NCBI GenBank assembly: GCA_002454125.1
Contig: DKII01000067.1
Location: 1 to 32,492, forward strand
DNA length: 32,492 bases
DNA from: Novosphingobium sp. UBA6722
GTDB lineage: Bacteria > Pseudomonadota > Alphaproteobacteria > Sphingomonadales > Sphingomonadaceae
Reading direction: 5' to 3'
The notes beneath the pieces were generated by a model. That model saw only the letters and a list, made by a program, of their open reading frames with translations, ran no database searches and was not told the origin of the DNA. Positions 23,461 to 30,847 of the stretch are shown piece after piece. Position 1 is the first letter of the stretch, and each line of letters starts with the position of its first letter. The position numbers and the translations under genes were made by a program.

Positions 23461-24408
23461 ATGGCCACCCATACCACCAAGATGCTGATTATCGGTTCCG
23501 GCCCAGCCGGGCTTTCGGCGGCGATCTATGGCGCGCGCGCCGGGATGCAGCCGATCGTGGTCCAGGGGCTGCAGCCGGGCGGCCAGCTGACCATTACCAC
23601 TGATGTCGAGAACTATCCGGGCTTTCGCGATGTGATCCAGGGGCCCTGGCTGATGCAGGAAATGCAGGCCCAGGCCGAACACGTCGGCACGCGGATGCTG
23701 TGGGACACGATTGTTTCGGTCGACATGTCGGGTTCGCCCTTCCGCGCGGTCGGCGATGGTGGCGACATCTACGAAGGTGATACGCTGGTGATTGCGACGG
23801 GGGCCCAGGCCAAGTGGCTTGGCGCACCGGGCGAGCAGGAATTCTCGGGCAAGGGCGTTTCGGCCTGCGCGACTTGCGACGGGTTCTTCTATCGCGGCAA
23901 AAAGGTTGTGGTGATCGGCGGCGGAAACACCGCGGTCGAAGAAGCACTCTACCTCACCAACCACTCGCAGGACGTGACGCTGATCCACCGCCGGGATTCG
24001 CTACGGGCCGAAAAGATCCTGCAGGATCGGCTGTTCGCCCATCCCAATATCAAGGTGCTCTGGAACAAGGCGGTTGAGCGCTTCGTGGGTGAGGGCGGCC
24101 TGACCGGCGTGGAACTGAAGGACACGGTAACCGGCGAAACCATGGTCGAACCGGCCGACGGCGCATTCGTGGCGATCGGCCATGCCCCGGCAACCGAGCT
24201 GTTCAAGGACAAGTTGGAGCTGGACAGTAGCGGCTACATCATCGTTGAGCCGGGCACCCCCAAGACAGCGATTCCGGGCGTTTTCGCCTGCGGTGATGTG
24301 ATGGATCACACCTATCGCCAGGCCGTGACCGCTGCCGGCACCGGCTGCATGGCCGCACTGGATGCCGAACGGTTCTTGGCGACAAAGGAGTTTGCCGCGC
24401 GCGGCTAA
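23461..24408 (+). CDS. trxB: Thioredoxin-disulfide reductase
   Basis: FAD-dependent reductase that passes electrons from NADPH to thioredoxin in the cytoplasm. The 315-residue protein has the FAD motif IIGSGPAGLSAA at the N-terminus, the redox-active pair Cys136/Cys139 in CATCDGFFYRG, the NADPH-binding VVIGGGNTAVEEALYL with HRRDSLRAEK, and the C-terminal FACGDVMDHTYRQAVTAAGTG. The length matches the low-molecular-weight bacterial enzyme. ATG 23461 follows AGGGAA at a spacing of about 5-6 nt. The 3' end overlaps the convergent exosortase-associated hydrolase 1 gene by 4 bp, so trxB marks the border of the exopolysaccharide locus. Confidence 0.96.
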   Translation: MATHTTKMLIIGSGPAGLSAAIYGARAGMQPIVVQGLQPGGQLTITTDVENYPGFRDVIQGPWLMQEMQAQAEHVGTRMLWDTIVSVDMSGSPFRAVGDGGDIYEGDTLVIATGAQAKWLGAPGEQEFSGKGVSACATCDGFFYRGKKVVVIGGGNTAVEEALYLTNHSQDVTLIHRRDSLRAEKILQDRLFAHPNIKVLWNKAVERFVGEGGLTGVELKDTVTGETMVEPADGAFVAIGHAPATELFKDKLELDSSGYIIVEPGTPKTAIPGVFACGDVMDHTYRQAVTAAGTGCMAALDAERFLATKEFAARG

Positions 24409-25220
24409 TCGAGGCTGCGCAGCGCCGCGAGGATCTGGCCCTGCAGCCAGATCCGGGCCTGCGGCTCGACAAAGCTGTGGCTCGCACCGGGGCACTTGCG
24501 CAGGCGCGGATCGGCCTTGTCCCAGTTGGCAAGGAAGGCTTGCGCCGTGCGATCGTTCTCTGCCAGCAGGATGGTGACCGGTCCGGCAAAGCCCGTCAGC
24601 CCATCGGCCATCTGCTGCGCCAGCGAGCTTGGCGCGCCATCGGTTTTCGCAGCCTCCGCCAGAGATGATGCCATCTTGCCCAGCTGCACCTTGCCAGTGA
24701 GCAGCCGCCAGATCGCACGGGGGTCGGTTAGCCGCTTGAGGTAATGGCGGCGCAGGACCGAAGGCGGCATCGGCGTTGGCGCAGGGACTTCTTCGGCTTC
24801 GGGCACGGCTTCCGGTTCCGGCTCGAAGGTCCAGGGATTGGCAAGGACCAGGGCATCAAGCCCCGCGCCGCCCGCCAGCATCAAGGCGCTAGCCGCGTCA
24901 CAGTTCCCGAACGCGACAATCCGCTTGAGCGTTGGCACGTGCGCGCGGAAGGCGGCAACGGCGGCGGCGATGTCTGCGGCGGAGCCCGTAAATCCGGCGT
25001 TTTCGCCTTCGCTGTCACCCACGCCGCGCCGATCGAAGCGAAAGGTCGGGAATCCGGCGGCGGCAATCTTCTCGGCGATCTGGGCCTGACTCGCCCAGGG
25101 GGCAGCGCGTAATTCGTTGCCACCGGTCACGATCAGCAGGCCGGTCCGGCCCGGTGCCAGGTCGAGCGTGCCGACCAGCTCGCTGCCTTCGCAGGCGAAA
25201 GACAGGTGCCGCCGGCTCAT
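24405..25220 (-). CDS. Hydrolase 1, exosortase A system-associated
   Basis: A 271-residue alpha/beta-hydrolase-fold protein. RFDRRGVGDSEG (residues about 61-72) is the usual strand-loop before the elbow, and the nucleophile elbow reads FGNCDAAS, with Cys107 where most hydrolases have Ser. Asp223 (AENDRT) and His248 (GASHSF) complete a plausible Cys-His-Asp triad. This matches the family found only beside exosortase A loci (hydrolase 1). Biochemical function is unknown. ATG 25220 overlaps the preceding hydrolase 2 stop in ATGA; the frame is open to 25298 inside that gene. Last gene of the minus-strand arm and convergent with trxB. Confidence 0.87.
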   Translation of the reverse strand: MSRRHLSFACEGSELVGTLDLAPGRTGLLIVTGGNELRAAPWASQAQIAEKIAAAGFPTFRFDRRGVGDSEGENAGFTGSAADIAAAVAAFRAHVPTLKRIVAFGNCDAASALMLAGGAGLDALVLANPWTFEPEPEAVPEAEEVPAPTPMPPSVLRRHYLKRLTDPRAIWRLLTGKVQLGKMASSLAEAAKTDGAPSSLAQQMADGLTGFAGPVTILLAENDRTAQAFLANWDKADPRLRKCPGASHSFVEPQARIWLQGQILAALRSLD

Positions 25221-25891
25221 CCGCGGATCGCCATGGTCAGATAGGCCGCCAGCGCATCGGCTTGAGCCGCATCGGCATCCGGTTCGGCGCGCAGCCATAG
25301 CGGGCTCCCGCCCAGCAGGTCTTGTTCGATCTCGGCCAGCTCTGCATTCGGCTGGGCCGCCTGCATCTGCTGGACCATGGCCGCGCTCAGCCGGTAGCCA
25401 GCCAGCTCGATTCCGTGCTCCTGCGCCTCGATGAGCAGGCCTTCGCCGTTTTCTTCACGGCCGGCATCACGGCTCGACAGGACCCGTGCGCGGATCAGGG
25501 TGCGTAGCAGGCTGGCGCCCTTGACCGGGCCATAGCGCCAGCCAGGCAGGCCCGCTGGTACGACCAGTCCACCGCCGCGGATGGCCAGCACATGGGTCGC
25601 GCCAAAGTGGCTGGCGGCAGCGCTTGCCGCCGCCGCCCAATCGGCGAGCGCCAGCGTGCCAAGGTCGGCCTTGCTTTCATTGGTGCCGGGGAGGTCGGGC
25701 AGAATGCAGTCGATCCCGCTGCCATCGAGACGGCGCATTACATCGATGCAGAGGCGCCGCATCCGGTGGCCTTCATCGAACAGCGCGGGAATGATCAGCA
25801 GCCGCTGCGCCGCGCCGCGTTTGAAAGCGAGCGCATATTCCTCAGCGCTCGATCCGTCGGGCAGGGGGCAGGGATAGCTGGTTACGTTCAC
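25217..25891 (-). CDS. Hydrolase 2-like, exosortase A system-associated
   Basis: A 224-residue protein related to alpha/beta hydrolases and placed beside hydrolase 1. The N-terminal half resembles the family (LLIIPALFDEGHRMRRL, DCILPDLPGTNESKADL). At the expected nucleophile elbow the sequence is VLAIRGGGLVV, so Arg105 stands where Ser or Cys would be, and I see no convincing late catalytic His. It may therefore be non-catalytic, a partner of hydrolase 1 for example; that is inference. The C-terminal PLWLRAEPDAD region is also family-like. GTG 25891 overlaps the acyl carrier protein stop in GTGA, so it is coupled to both neighbours. Confidence 0.8.
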   Translation of the reverse strand: MNVTSYPCPLPDGSSAEEYALAFKRGAAQRLLIIPALFDEGHRMRRLCIDVMRRLDGSGIDCILPDLPGTNESKADLGTLALADWAAAASAAASHFGATHVLAIRGGGLVVPAGLPGWRYGPVKGASLLRTLIRARVLSSRDAGREENGEGLLIEAQEHGIELAGYRLSAAMVQQMQAAQPNAELAEIEQDLLGGSPLWLRAEPDADAAQADALAAYLTMAIRG

Positions 25892-26151
25892 GCAGCTTCG
25901 CGCTTGGCCTCGGCGAAAGCGAGCAGGTTGCCATAGGTTTCGAGCAGCTCGCCATCGACCTCGTCATCCTCGATCACGATGTCGAGCCGGTCTTCCATTT
26001 CGGTCAGCAAGCCCGCCACCGCCATCGAATCGAGCTCGGGCAGGTGCCCGAACAAGCCGGTGTCGGCGCCAAAATCATCCGCTTGCCCGGGCTTCAGACC
26101 CAGCACGTCGGTCAGGATACGCCGCAGTTGCTTGTCAGTATGGCTGCGCAT
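25888..26151 (-). CDS. Acyl carrier protein of the exosortase A locus
   Basis: An 87-residue acyl carrier protein: helical, acidic, with the phosphopantetheine attachment site Ser42 in LPELDSMAVAG. It is a dedicated ACP, not the fatty acid synthase AcpP, whose neighbours (fabD/fabG/fabF) are absent. It presumably holds an acyl group activated by the acyl ligase encoded in the opposite arm; this is inference from context. GGGGAA lies just upstream of ATG 26151; the frame is open to 26352 but that part overlaps the FemAB-like gene. The stop overlaps the start of hydrolase 2. Confidence 0.88.
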   Translation of the reverse strand: MRSHTDKQLRRILTDVLGLKPGQADDFGADTGLFGHLPELDSMAVAGLLTEMEDRLDIVIEDDEVDGELLETYGNLLAFAEAKREAA

Positions 26152-26191
26152 CGATTCCCCGTGGCGCGTTGTTTGCTCCAAGGCCGCGCCT

Positions 26192-27205
26192 CTAGCCATC
26201 GGACCCGCCCGCTGCAACCCTGTGCAGGACCTTGCGCGCGATTGCCGGCCAGGTCCCTGGCCATTTGGCGCGGAAGGCTTCGATCCGGTAGCGCGGACGG
26301 ACGACTTCCATCCAGTCGCGCTTGTAGCCATCGTTGCCAGTGCCGAAGTCAACCAGATTGACCTTGTCGCGATCGATCACCTGTTCAAGCAGGGCTGCAG
26401 TGAGCGTGGTTCCCGGTGAAAGCGCCTTGGCATCTTCGAGGTGGGCGAGCTTGTGGATGAAGGCGGTTTCGCTTTCGACGGTCCAGAACTGCGCAGCAAC
26501 CGGGCGTCCTTCGGCGCGGGCAATCGCCAGGCGCAGACGGCCGGCAGCACCCTCTTGCTCGGCAAAACGACGCAGGAACCCGGGGCAACCTTCCTCACCT
26601 TTCCAGCTGTGGGCGTAGATGTCTTCGTAGCTGGCCCAACTGTTCGGGTTGAAGGTGGTTTCGATCGTGACCTCGACCTTTTCGGCCTTGCGCTTCAAGG
26701 TGGTGCGGACCGGACCGGGGCGCGCCGCCAGGTACTCAGCGAAAGTCCGCCCTGCGATTGGCAGCACGTGGTTGACGTCACAAGGCTCGACAAAGGTGGC
26801 CCAGCCTGCCGCCCGCAAGGCTGCGGCCAGGGCAGCTGCGTCACCATGTTCGTCCGGCAGCGATGAAAGCACGAGATGCGGGGACTGGCCGGCGAGATCT
26901 CGCGCCAGGGCCGTCAACATGGCCGCGCGATCGGCCTCGGGCGTGAACAAGGGGGCCACGCGGAAGGAGTACCAGTTGGCAAGGCAGTGAATTTGCCGCG
27001 CGCGGCGCAGCAGCGGCATCACGGCGCGGTGCCGGCCATCGCGCACCACGGCGATCAGCGGCAGGAAGTCGCAGCACTCGACCAGGCCCTGCCACCAGGC
27101 GAGCCGGTCGAATGGCGCGCGCGCTTGCGGGGCGTCAAGCAGCGCGGCCAGCACCGCATCGCCTTGCACTTCCTTAAGATCGTCGTGATAATCGACCGAA
27201 ATCAC
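26192..27205 (-). CDS. FemAB/GNAT-type acyltransferase, exosortase A system-associated
   Basis: A 337-residue protein of the FemAB-like double-GNAT type. LFTPEADRAAMLTAL and WATFVEPCDVNHVLPI lie in the first half; VRTTLKRKAEKVEV, WKGEEGCPGFLRRF, AQFWTVESETAFIHKLAHLE and NLVDFGTGNDGYKRDW in the second half match acyltransferases of the XrtA/PEP-CTERM-associated FemAB family. These are thought to transfer an acyl or aminoacyl group to a sugar or peptide acceptor; the acceptor is unknown. GTG 27205 is chosen because GGGGAA lies a little upstream; the frame is open to 27346, but that would cross the start of the divergent ligase gene. First gene of the minus-strand arm. Confidence 0.83.
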   Translation of the reverse strand: MISVDYHDDLKEVQGDAVLAALLDAPQARAPFDRLAWWQGLVECCDFLPLIAVVRDGRHRAVMPLLRRARQIHCLANWYSFRVAPLFTPEADRAAMLTALARDLAGQSPHLVLSSLPDEHGDAAALAAALRAAGWATFVEPCDVNHVLPIAGRTFAEYLAARPGPVRTTLKRKAEKVEVTIETTFNPNSWASYEDIYAHSWKGEEGCPGFLRRFAEQEGAAGRLRLAIARAEGRPVAAQFWTVESETAFIHKLAHLEDAKALSPGTTLTAALLEQVIDRDKVNLVDFGTGNDGYKRDWMEVVRPRYRIEAFRAKWPGTWPAIARKVLHRVAAGGSDG

Positions 27206-27241
27206 ACGTCCAATTCCCCATCCACCCGGAGCCCCACCCCC

Positions 27242-28765
27242 GTGCCTGCCAGCCTGCCGATCGATCCAAAGCCGCTCGATCACCTTGCCCTGAAGGGCGA
27301 GGGAACGGCTCCGGCGCTCGTGCTGCGCGATCGTACCCTTAGCCACAATGACTTAAGGGAAAGTGTCGCGCGACTGGCGGGCTGGCTCAAGGCGAAGGTG
27401 CCCGAATCCGGGGCACGGGTTGCAAGCTGGGCAGCCAAGGGTGAACTGACCTGCCTGTTGCCGCTGGCCGCGGCGCGGGCCGGGCTGGTCCATGTGCCGA
27501 TCAACCCGCTGCTAAAGCGCGCCCAGGTTGCCTATATCCTGGCGGACAGCGGGGCGCGGTTGCTGATCGGAACGGCAGCGCGGTTGGCAACGCTTGATGC
27601 TGGGGATGCACCGCTTCAATGCAATGTGAAGTCTGAGACTGAAGTTGTTGAAGCTTATAAAATTTCAGCAGAAATGACCGCGTCCGACGCCAGCCCGGAT
27701 GAGCTGGCGGCCATCCTCTATACCTCTGGTTCCACGGGCAAGCCGAAGGGTGTCATGCTCAGCCATGCCAACATGTGGCTGGGCGCAGAAAGCGTGGCGA
27801 CCTACCTGGCACTGACGCCGCAGGACGTCACCTTGGCGGTCCTGCCGCTATCGTTCGATTATGGCCAGAACCAACTGCTTTCGACCTGGTTTGCCGGGGG
27901 CAGTGTGGTGCCGCTGGACTATCTGACCCCGCGCGATGTGGTGAAGGCGATTGAAAAGCATGGCGTCACGACGCTTGCGGCGGTTCCGCCGCTGTGGGTG
28001 CAGCTTGCCGAACTGGACTGGCCGGCCGAAACTGCGGCGCGGCTCAAGCGGCTGACGAACAGTGGCGGGGCGCTGACGGTTGATCTGGTGCGCCGCCTGC
28101 GCACTCTGTTCCCCCTTGCGCGGCTCTTCCCGATGTATGGCCTGACCGAGGCGTTTCGTTCGACTTTCCTTGATCCCGATCTTGTTGACAGCCACCCGAC
28201 ATCGATGGGCAAGGCCATTCCCCACGCCGAAATCCTGGTAATTGGCGACGATGGCGCAGTGACGGCAGACGGCGAGGAAGGGGAACTGGTCCACTGCGGC
28301 CCGCTAGTGGCCCACGGCTATTGGCAAGATCCCGAACGAACTGCCGAACGCTACAAGCCTGCACCGGCTGCTTCTAGCTATGGCGGCACTGCCGTCTGGT
28401 CGGGCGACAGGGTGCGGCGCGAAGCCGATGGCCTGCTCTATTTCGTCGGACGGCGTGACGCCATGATCAAGAGCGCGGGCAACAGGATCAGCCCGCAAGA
28501 GGTTGAGGATGCAGCGCTTGGTACCGGACTGGTCGCCGAAGCCGTAGCCCTTGGCATCCCGGACGAGCGATTGGGCCACGCGGTCCATCTGGTCGTTCGG
28601 GCCACGCCTGGAATTTCAGATGCGGCGGAAGAATTGCCCCGCAAACTTATACAGGAATTGCCAAACTTCATGCAGCCAAAGCAGATTCACTGGCGTCAGA
28701 CTATGCCGATTTCGCCCAATGGCAAGATTGACCGGACTGGGCTCTATGCGGAGTTGACGGCGTGA
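27242..28765 (+). CDS. Acyl-CoA/acyl-ACP ligase (AMP-forming), exosortase A system-associated
   Basis: An adenylate-forming enzyme of 507 residues that activates a carboxylic acid with ATP and passes it to CoA or a carrier protein. The A3 motif YTSGSTGKPKG starts at Tyr160; FPMYGLTEAFRSTF is the A5 region; SGDRVRREADGLLYFVGRRDAMIKSAGNRISPQEVE covers the A7-A8 hinge; and SPNGKIDRTGL is the A10 motif with the catalytic Lys. GTG 27242 has GGAG 10 nt upstream (27228-27231). The frame extends upstream to 26876 but would overlap the divergent FemAB-like gene. Its stop overlaps the decarboxylase start (GTGA). A local AT-rich block lies at about 27610-27690. Confidence 0.9.
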   Translation: MPASLPIDPKPLDHLALKGEGTAPALVLRDRTLSHNDLRESVARLAGWLKAKVPESGARVASWAAKGELTCLLPLAAARAGLVHVPINPLLKRAQVAYILADSGARLLIGTAARLATLDAGDAPLQCNVKSETEVVEAYKISAEMTASDASPDELAAILYTSGSTGKPKGVMLSHANMWLGAESVATYLALTPQDVTLAVLPLSFDYGQNQLLSTWFAGGSVVPLDYLTPRDVVKAIEKHGVTTLAAVPPLWVQLAELDWPAETAARLKRLTNSGGALTVDLVRRLRTLFPLARLFPMYGLTEAFRSTFLDPDLVDSHPTSMGKAIPHAEILVIGDDGAVTADGEEGELVHCGPLVAHGYWQDPERTAERYKPAPAASSYGGTAVWSGDRVRREADGLLYFVGRRDAMIKSAGNRISPQEVEDAALGTGLVAEAVALGIPDERLGHAVHLVVRATPGISDAAEELPRKLIQELPNFMQPKQIHWRQTMPISPNGKIDRTGLYAELTA

Positions 28766-29988
28766 AGCCGCTAGGCCCTGTGCCTGCTGGGTTTGCCACC
28801 ATCGACGGCGAGCTGGCGATTGGCGGCCGCAAGGCGAGTGACCTGGTGGCGGAGGCCGGCCGAACGCCGCTGTTTGTCTATTCGCGTGAGCGGATCGCGG
28901 CCCGCGTTGCTGAATTGCGCAGCGCGCTGCCGCAGCAGGTTGCGCTGAATTACGCGGTAAAGGCTAACCCGTTTGCGCCAGTGCTGCAGACCATGTCCGG
29001 ACTGGTCGATGGCTTCGACATTGCTTCGGGCGGCGAACTGACGATGGTGACGGCCGCCGGGATCGATCCCGCCCGCGTCAGCTTTGCCGGCCCGGGCAAG
29101 CGCGACGATGAACTGGAAGCCGCTATTTCGGCAGGGGTTACGCTAAACCTCGAATCCGAAGGGGAGGCGGCGCGCGCGCTGGCCATTGCCGCGCGCATTG
29201 GTGTGACGCCAAGACTGGCCGTACGGGTGAACCCGGATTTCGACCTCAAAGGCTCGGGCATGAAGATGGGTGGCGGCGCCAAGCCGTTCGGCGTCGATGC
29301 CGAGCGCGTGCCAGCACTGGTGAAGCATCTGCTGGCTGCCGGGGCGGACTGGCGCGGTTTTCACATCTTCGCTGGCAGCCAGGCGCTCGATGCGGCGGCG
29401 ATTGCCGAGACGCAGGCCCAGACGCTGGCACTGGCCGCCCGGCTTGCGGCAGAGGCTGGCGCCATGCCGCCCAAGGTCAACCTGGGTGGCGGGTTCGGCA
29501 TTCCCTACTTCCCCGGCGACGAGCCGCTTGATCTTGCAGCGGTCGGCAAGGCGCTCGGTGCTCAGCTGGAGCAGCTTCCGGCCGGACTGGCGAACACGGC
29601 CTTCTGTATCGAACTTGGACGATACCTTGTCGGTGAATCAGGGGTTTACCTGACCAGGGTGGTCGACCGAAAGGTAAGCCATGGTGAAGTCTACATCGTC
29701 ACCGATGGCGGCCTGCATCATCAGCTCGCAGCATCGGGCAACTTCGGGACGGTGGTCCGCCGCAACTATCCGGTCGCCATTGCCAGCCGGTTCGGCGCAC
29801 CAGTTCAAGAGGAGGCAAGCGTGGTTGGTTGCCTGTGCACCCCGCTTGATCGACTGGCCGACAAGGGTGGATTTCCCCGCGCGGAAGTAGGCGATCTGGT
29901 CGCCGTGTTTTGTGCTGGGGCCTATGGCGCGAGTGCCAGCCCGGCGATGTTCCTGGGCCAGGGGCCGGCCGCCGAGATGCTGGTTTAA
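28762..29988 (+). CDS. PLP-dependent decarboxylase, exosortase A system-associated
   Basis: A 408-residue fold-type III PLP enzyme related to diaminopimelate and ornithine decarboxylases. Lys67 in NYAVKANP binds PLP, NLGGGFGIPYF is the phosphate-binding glycine loop, and the second Cys (359) in GCLCTPLD, followed by AVFCAGAYGASASPAMF, forms the second half of the shared active site. The family variant next to exosortase A genes is annotated as a decarboxylase of unknown substrate; an amino acid attached to a carrier is possible but unproven. GTG 28762 overlaps the ligase stop by 3 bp, so ligase and decarboxylase are translationally coupled. Confidence 0.9.
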   Translation: MKPLGPVPAGFATIDGELAIGGRKASDLVAEAGRTPLFVYSRERIAARVAELRSALPQQVALNYAVKANPFAPVLQTMSGLVDGFDIASGGELTMVTAAGIDPARVSFAGPGKRDDELEAAISAGVTLNLESEGEAARALAIAARIGVTPRLAVRVNPDFDLKGSGMKMGGGAKPFGVDAERVPALVKHLLAAGADWRGFHIFAGSQALDAAAIAETQAQTLALAARLAAEAGAMPPKVNLGGGFGIPYFPGDEPLDLAAVGKALGAQLEQLPAGLANTAFCIELGRYLVGESGVYLTRVVDRKVSHGEVYIVTDGGLHHQLAASGNFGTVVRRNYPVAIASRFGAPVQEEASVVGCLCTPLDRLADKGGFPRAEVGDLVAVFCAGAYGASASPAMFLGQGPAAEMLV

Positions 29989-30050
29989 CCATTTGCCGGC
30001 GTCGCGTCCGGGATTGGTACGCGGCTGGAAAATAACAGCTTACCGCGCGA

Positions 30051-30079
30051 TTCAACGGGTAAGGCTAACGCAATATTCA
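30051..30079 (+). promoter_or_regulatory. Candidate promoter of the polysaccharide export genes
   Basis: TTCAAC (30051-30056), 17 nt, TATTCA (30074-30079), in the 189-bp gap 29989-30177 between the decarboxylase and the export lipoprotein gene. Apart from this weak match I see no other feature in the gap. Confidence 0.3.
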
Positions 30080-30177
30080 CCCTTTTTGCCGATACCGCAG
30101 GCTGAATTGCCGGGTCTGCGAGCGGGAAGGGCATAGCCCGATCGACGGCACGGCGCTCCGATTTGAGGATATGCCCG

Positions 30178-30822
30178 ATGCCGATCGACCGTTTCACTCG
30201 CCTGCTGGCCGGTAGCGCCATGGCCAGCCTTGCGCTGTCCGGCTGCGCCAGTGGCGGCGGCGGTCAGCAGCTGCCGCCAGCCTCCTTCGTGTCGATGCAG
30301 GAAGGCCCGGGCGAGGAATATGTGATCGGTCCGCTCGACGAGCTGACGATCTTCGTTTGGCGCAATCCCGAACTTGGCGCGCAGGTCCAGGTCCGCCCGG
30401 ACGGCCGCATCACCACGCCGCTGATCACCGACATGCCGGCCGTGGGCAAAACGCCCAAGATGCTGGCCGATGACATCACCCTGCAGCTTTCTCAGTACAT
30501 CCAGGAACCGCTGGTATCGGTGATCGTCAACAAGTTTGCCGGCACCTTCAGCCAGCAGGTCCGCGTAGTCGGGGCGACCACCAAGCCAGCCTCGATCCCC
30601 TATCGCGCCAACATGACCCTGCTCGATGCGATGATCGCGGTCGGCGGCCTCAGCGAATATGCCGCCGGCAACAAGGCCCGCCTGATCCGCTTCGACAAGG
30701 AAAGCGGCACGCAGAAGGAATATGCGATCAAGCTGGGCGATCTGCTGCGCAAGGGCGACAGCAAGGCCAACGTCATGCTGATGCCGGGCGACGTCATCAT
30801 CATCCCCGAAAGCACGTTCTGA
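30178..30822 (+). CDS. Polysaccharide export lipoprotein (Wza-like), exosortase A system
   Basis: A 214-residue outer-membrane export protein. A lipoprotein signal peptide ends in ALSGC with Cys23 as the lipidated residue. The mature part holds the polysaccharide export (poly_export/SLBB) domains: EYVIGPLDELTIFVWRNPEL, VRPDGRITTPLI and, further on, VRVVGATTKPASIPYRANMTLLDAMIAVGG and VMLMPGDVIIIPES. It is the Wza-like exit channel component of the exopolysaccharide machinery. ATG 30178 has TGAGGA (30164-30169) 8 nt upstream; an in-frame TTG at 30163 and an out-of-frame ATG at 30171 are rejected. It begins the export part of the locus; the chain-length gene follows 25 nt later. Confidence 0.92.
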   Translation: MPIDRFTRLLAGSAMASLALSGCASGGGGQQLPPASFVSMQEGPGEEYVIGPLDELTIFVWRNPELGAQVQVRPDGRITTPLITDMPAVGKTPKMLADDITLQLSQYIQEPLVSVIVNKFAGTFSQQVRVVGATTKPASIPYRANMTLLDAMIAVGGLSEYAAGNKARLIRFDKESGTQKEYAIKLGDLLRKGDSKANVMLMPGDVIIIPESTF

Positions 30823-30847
30823 GTAAGGGGCGCGCGAAGGGCGAGCG

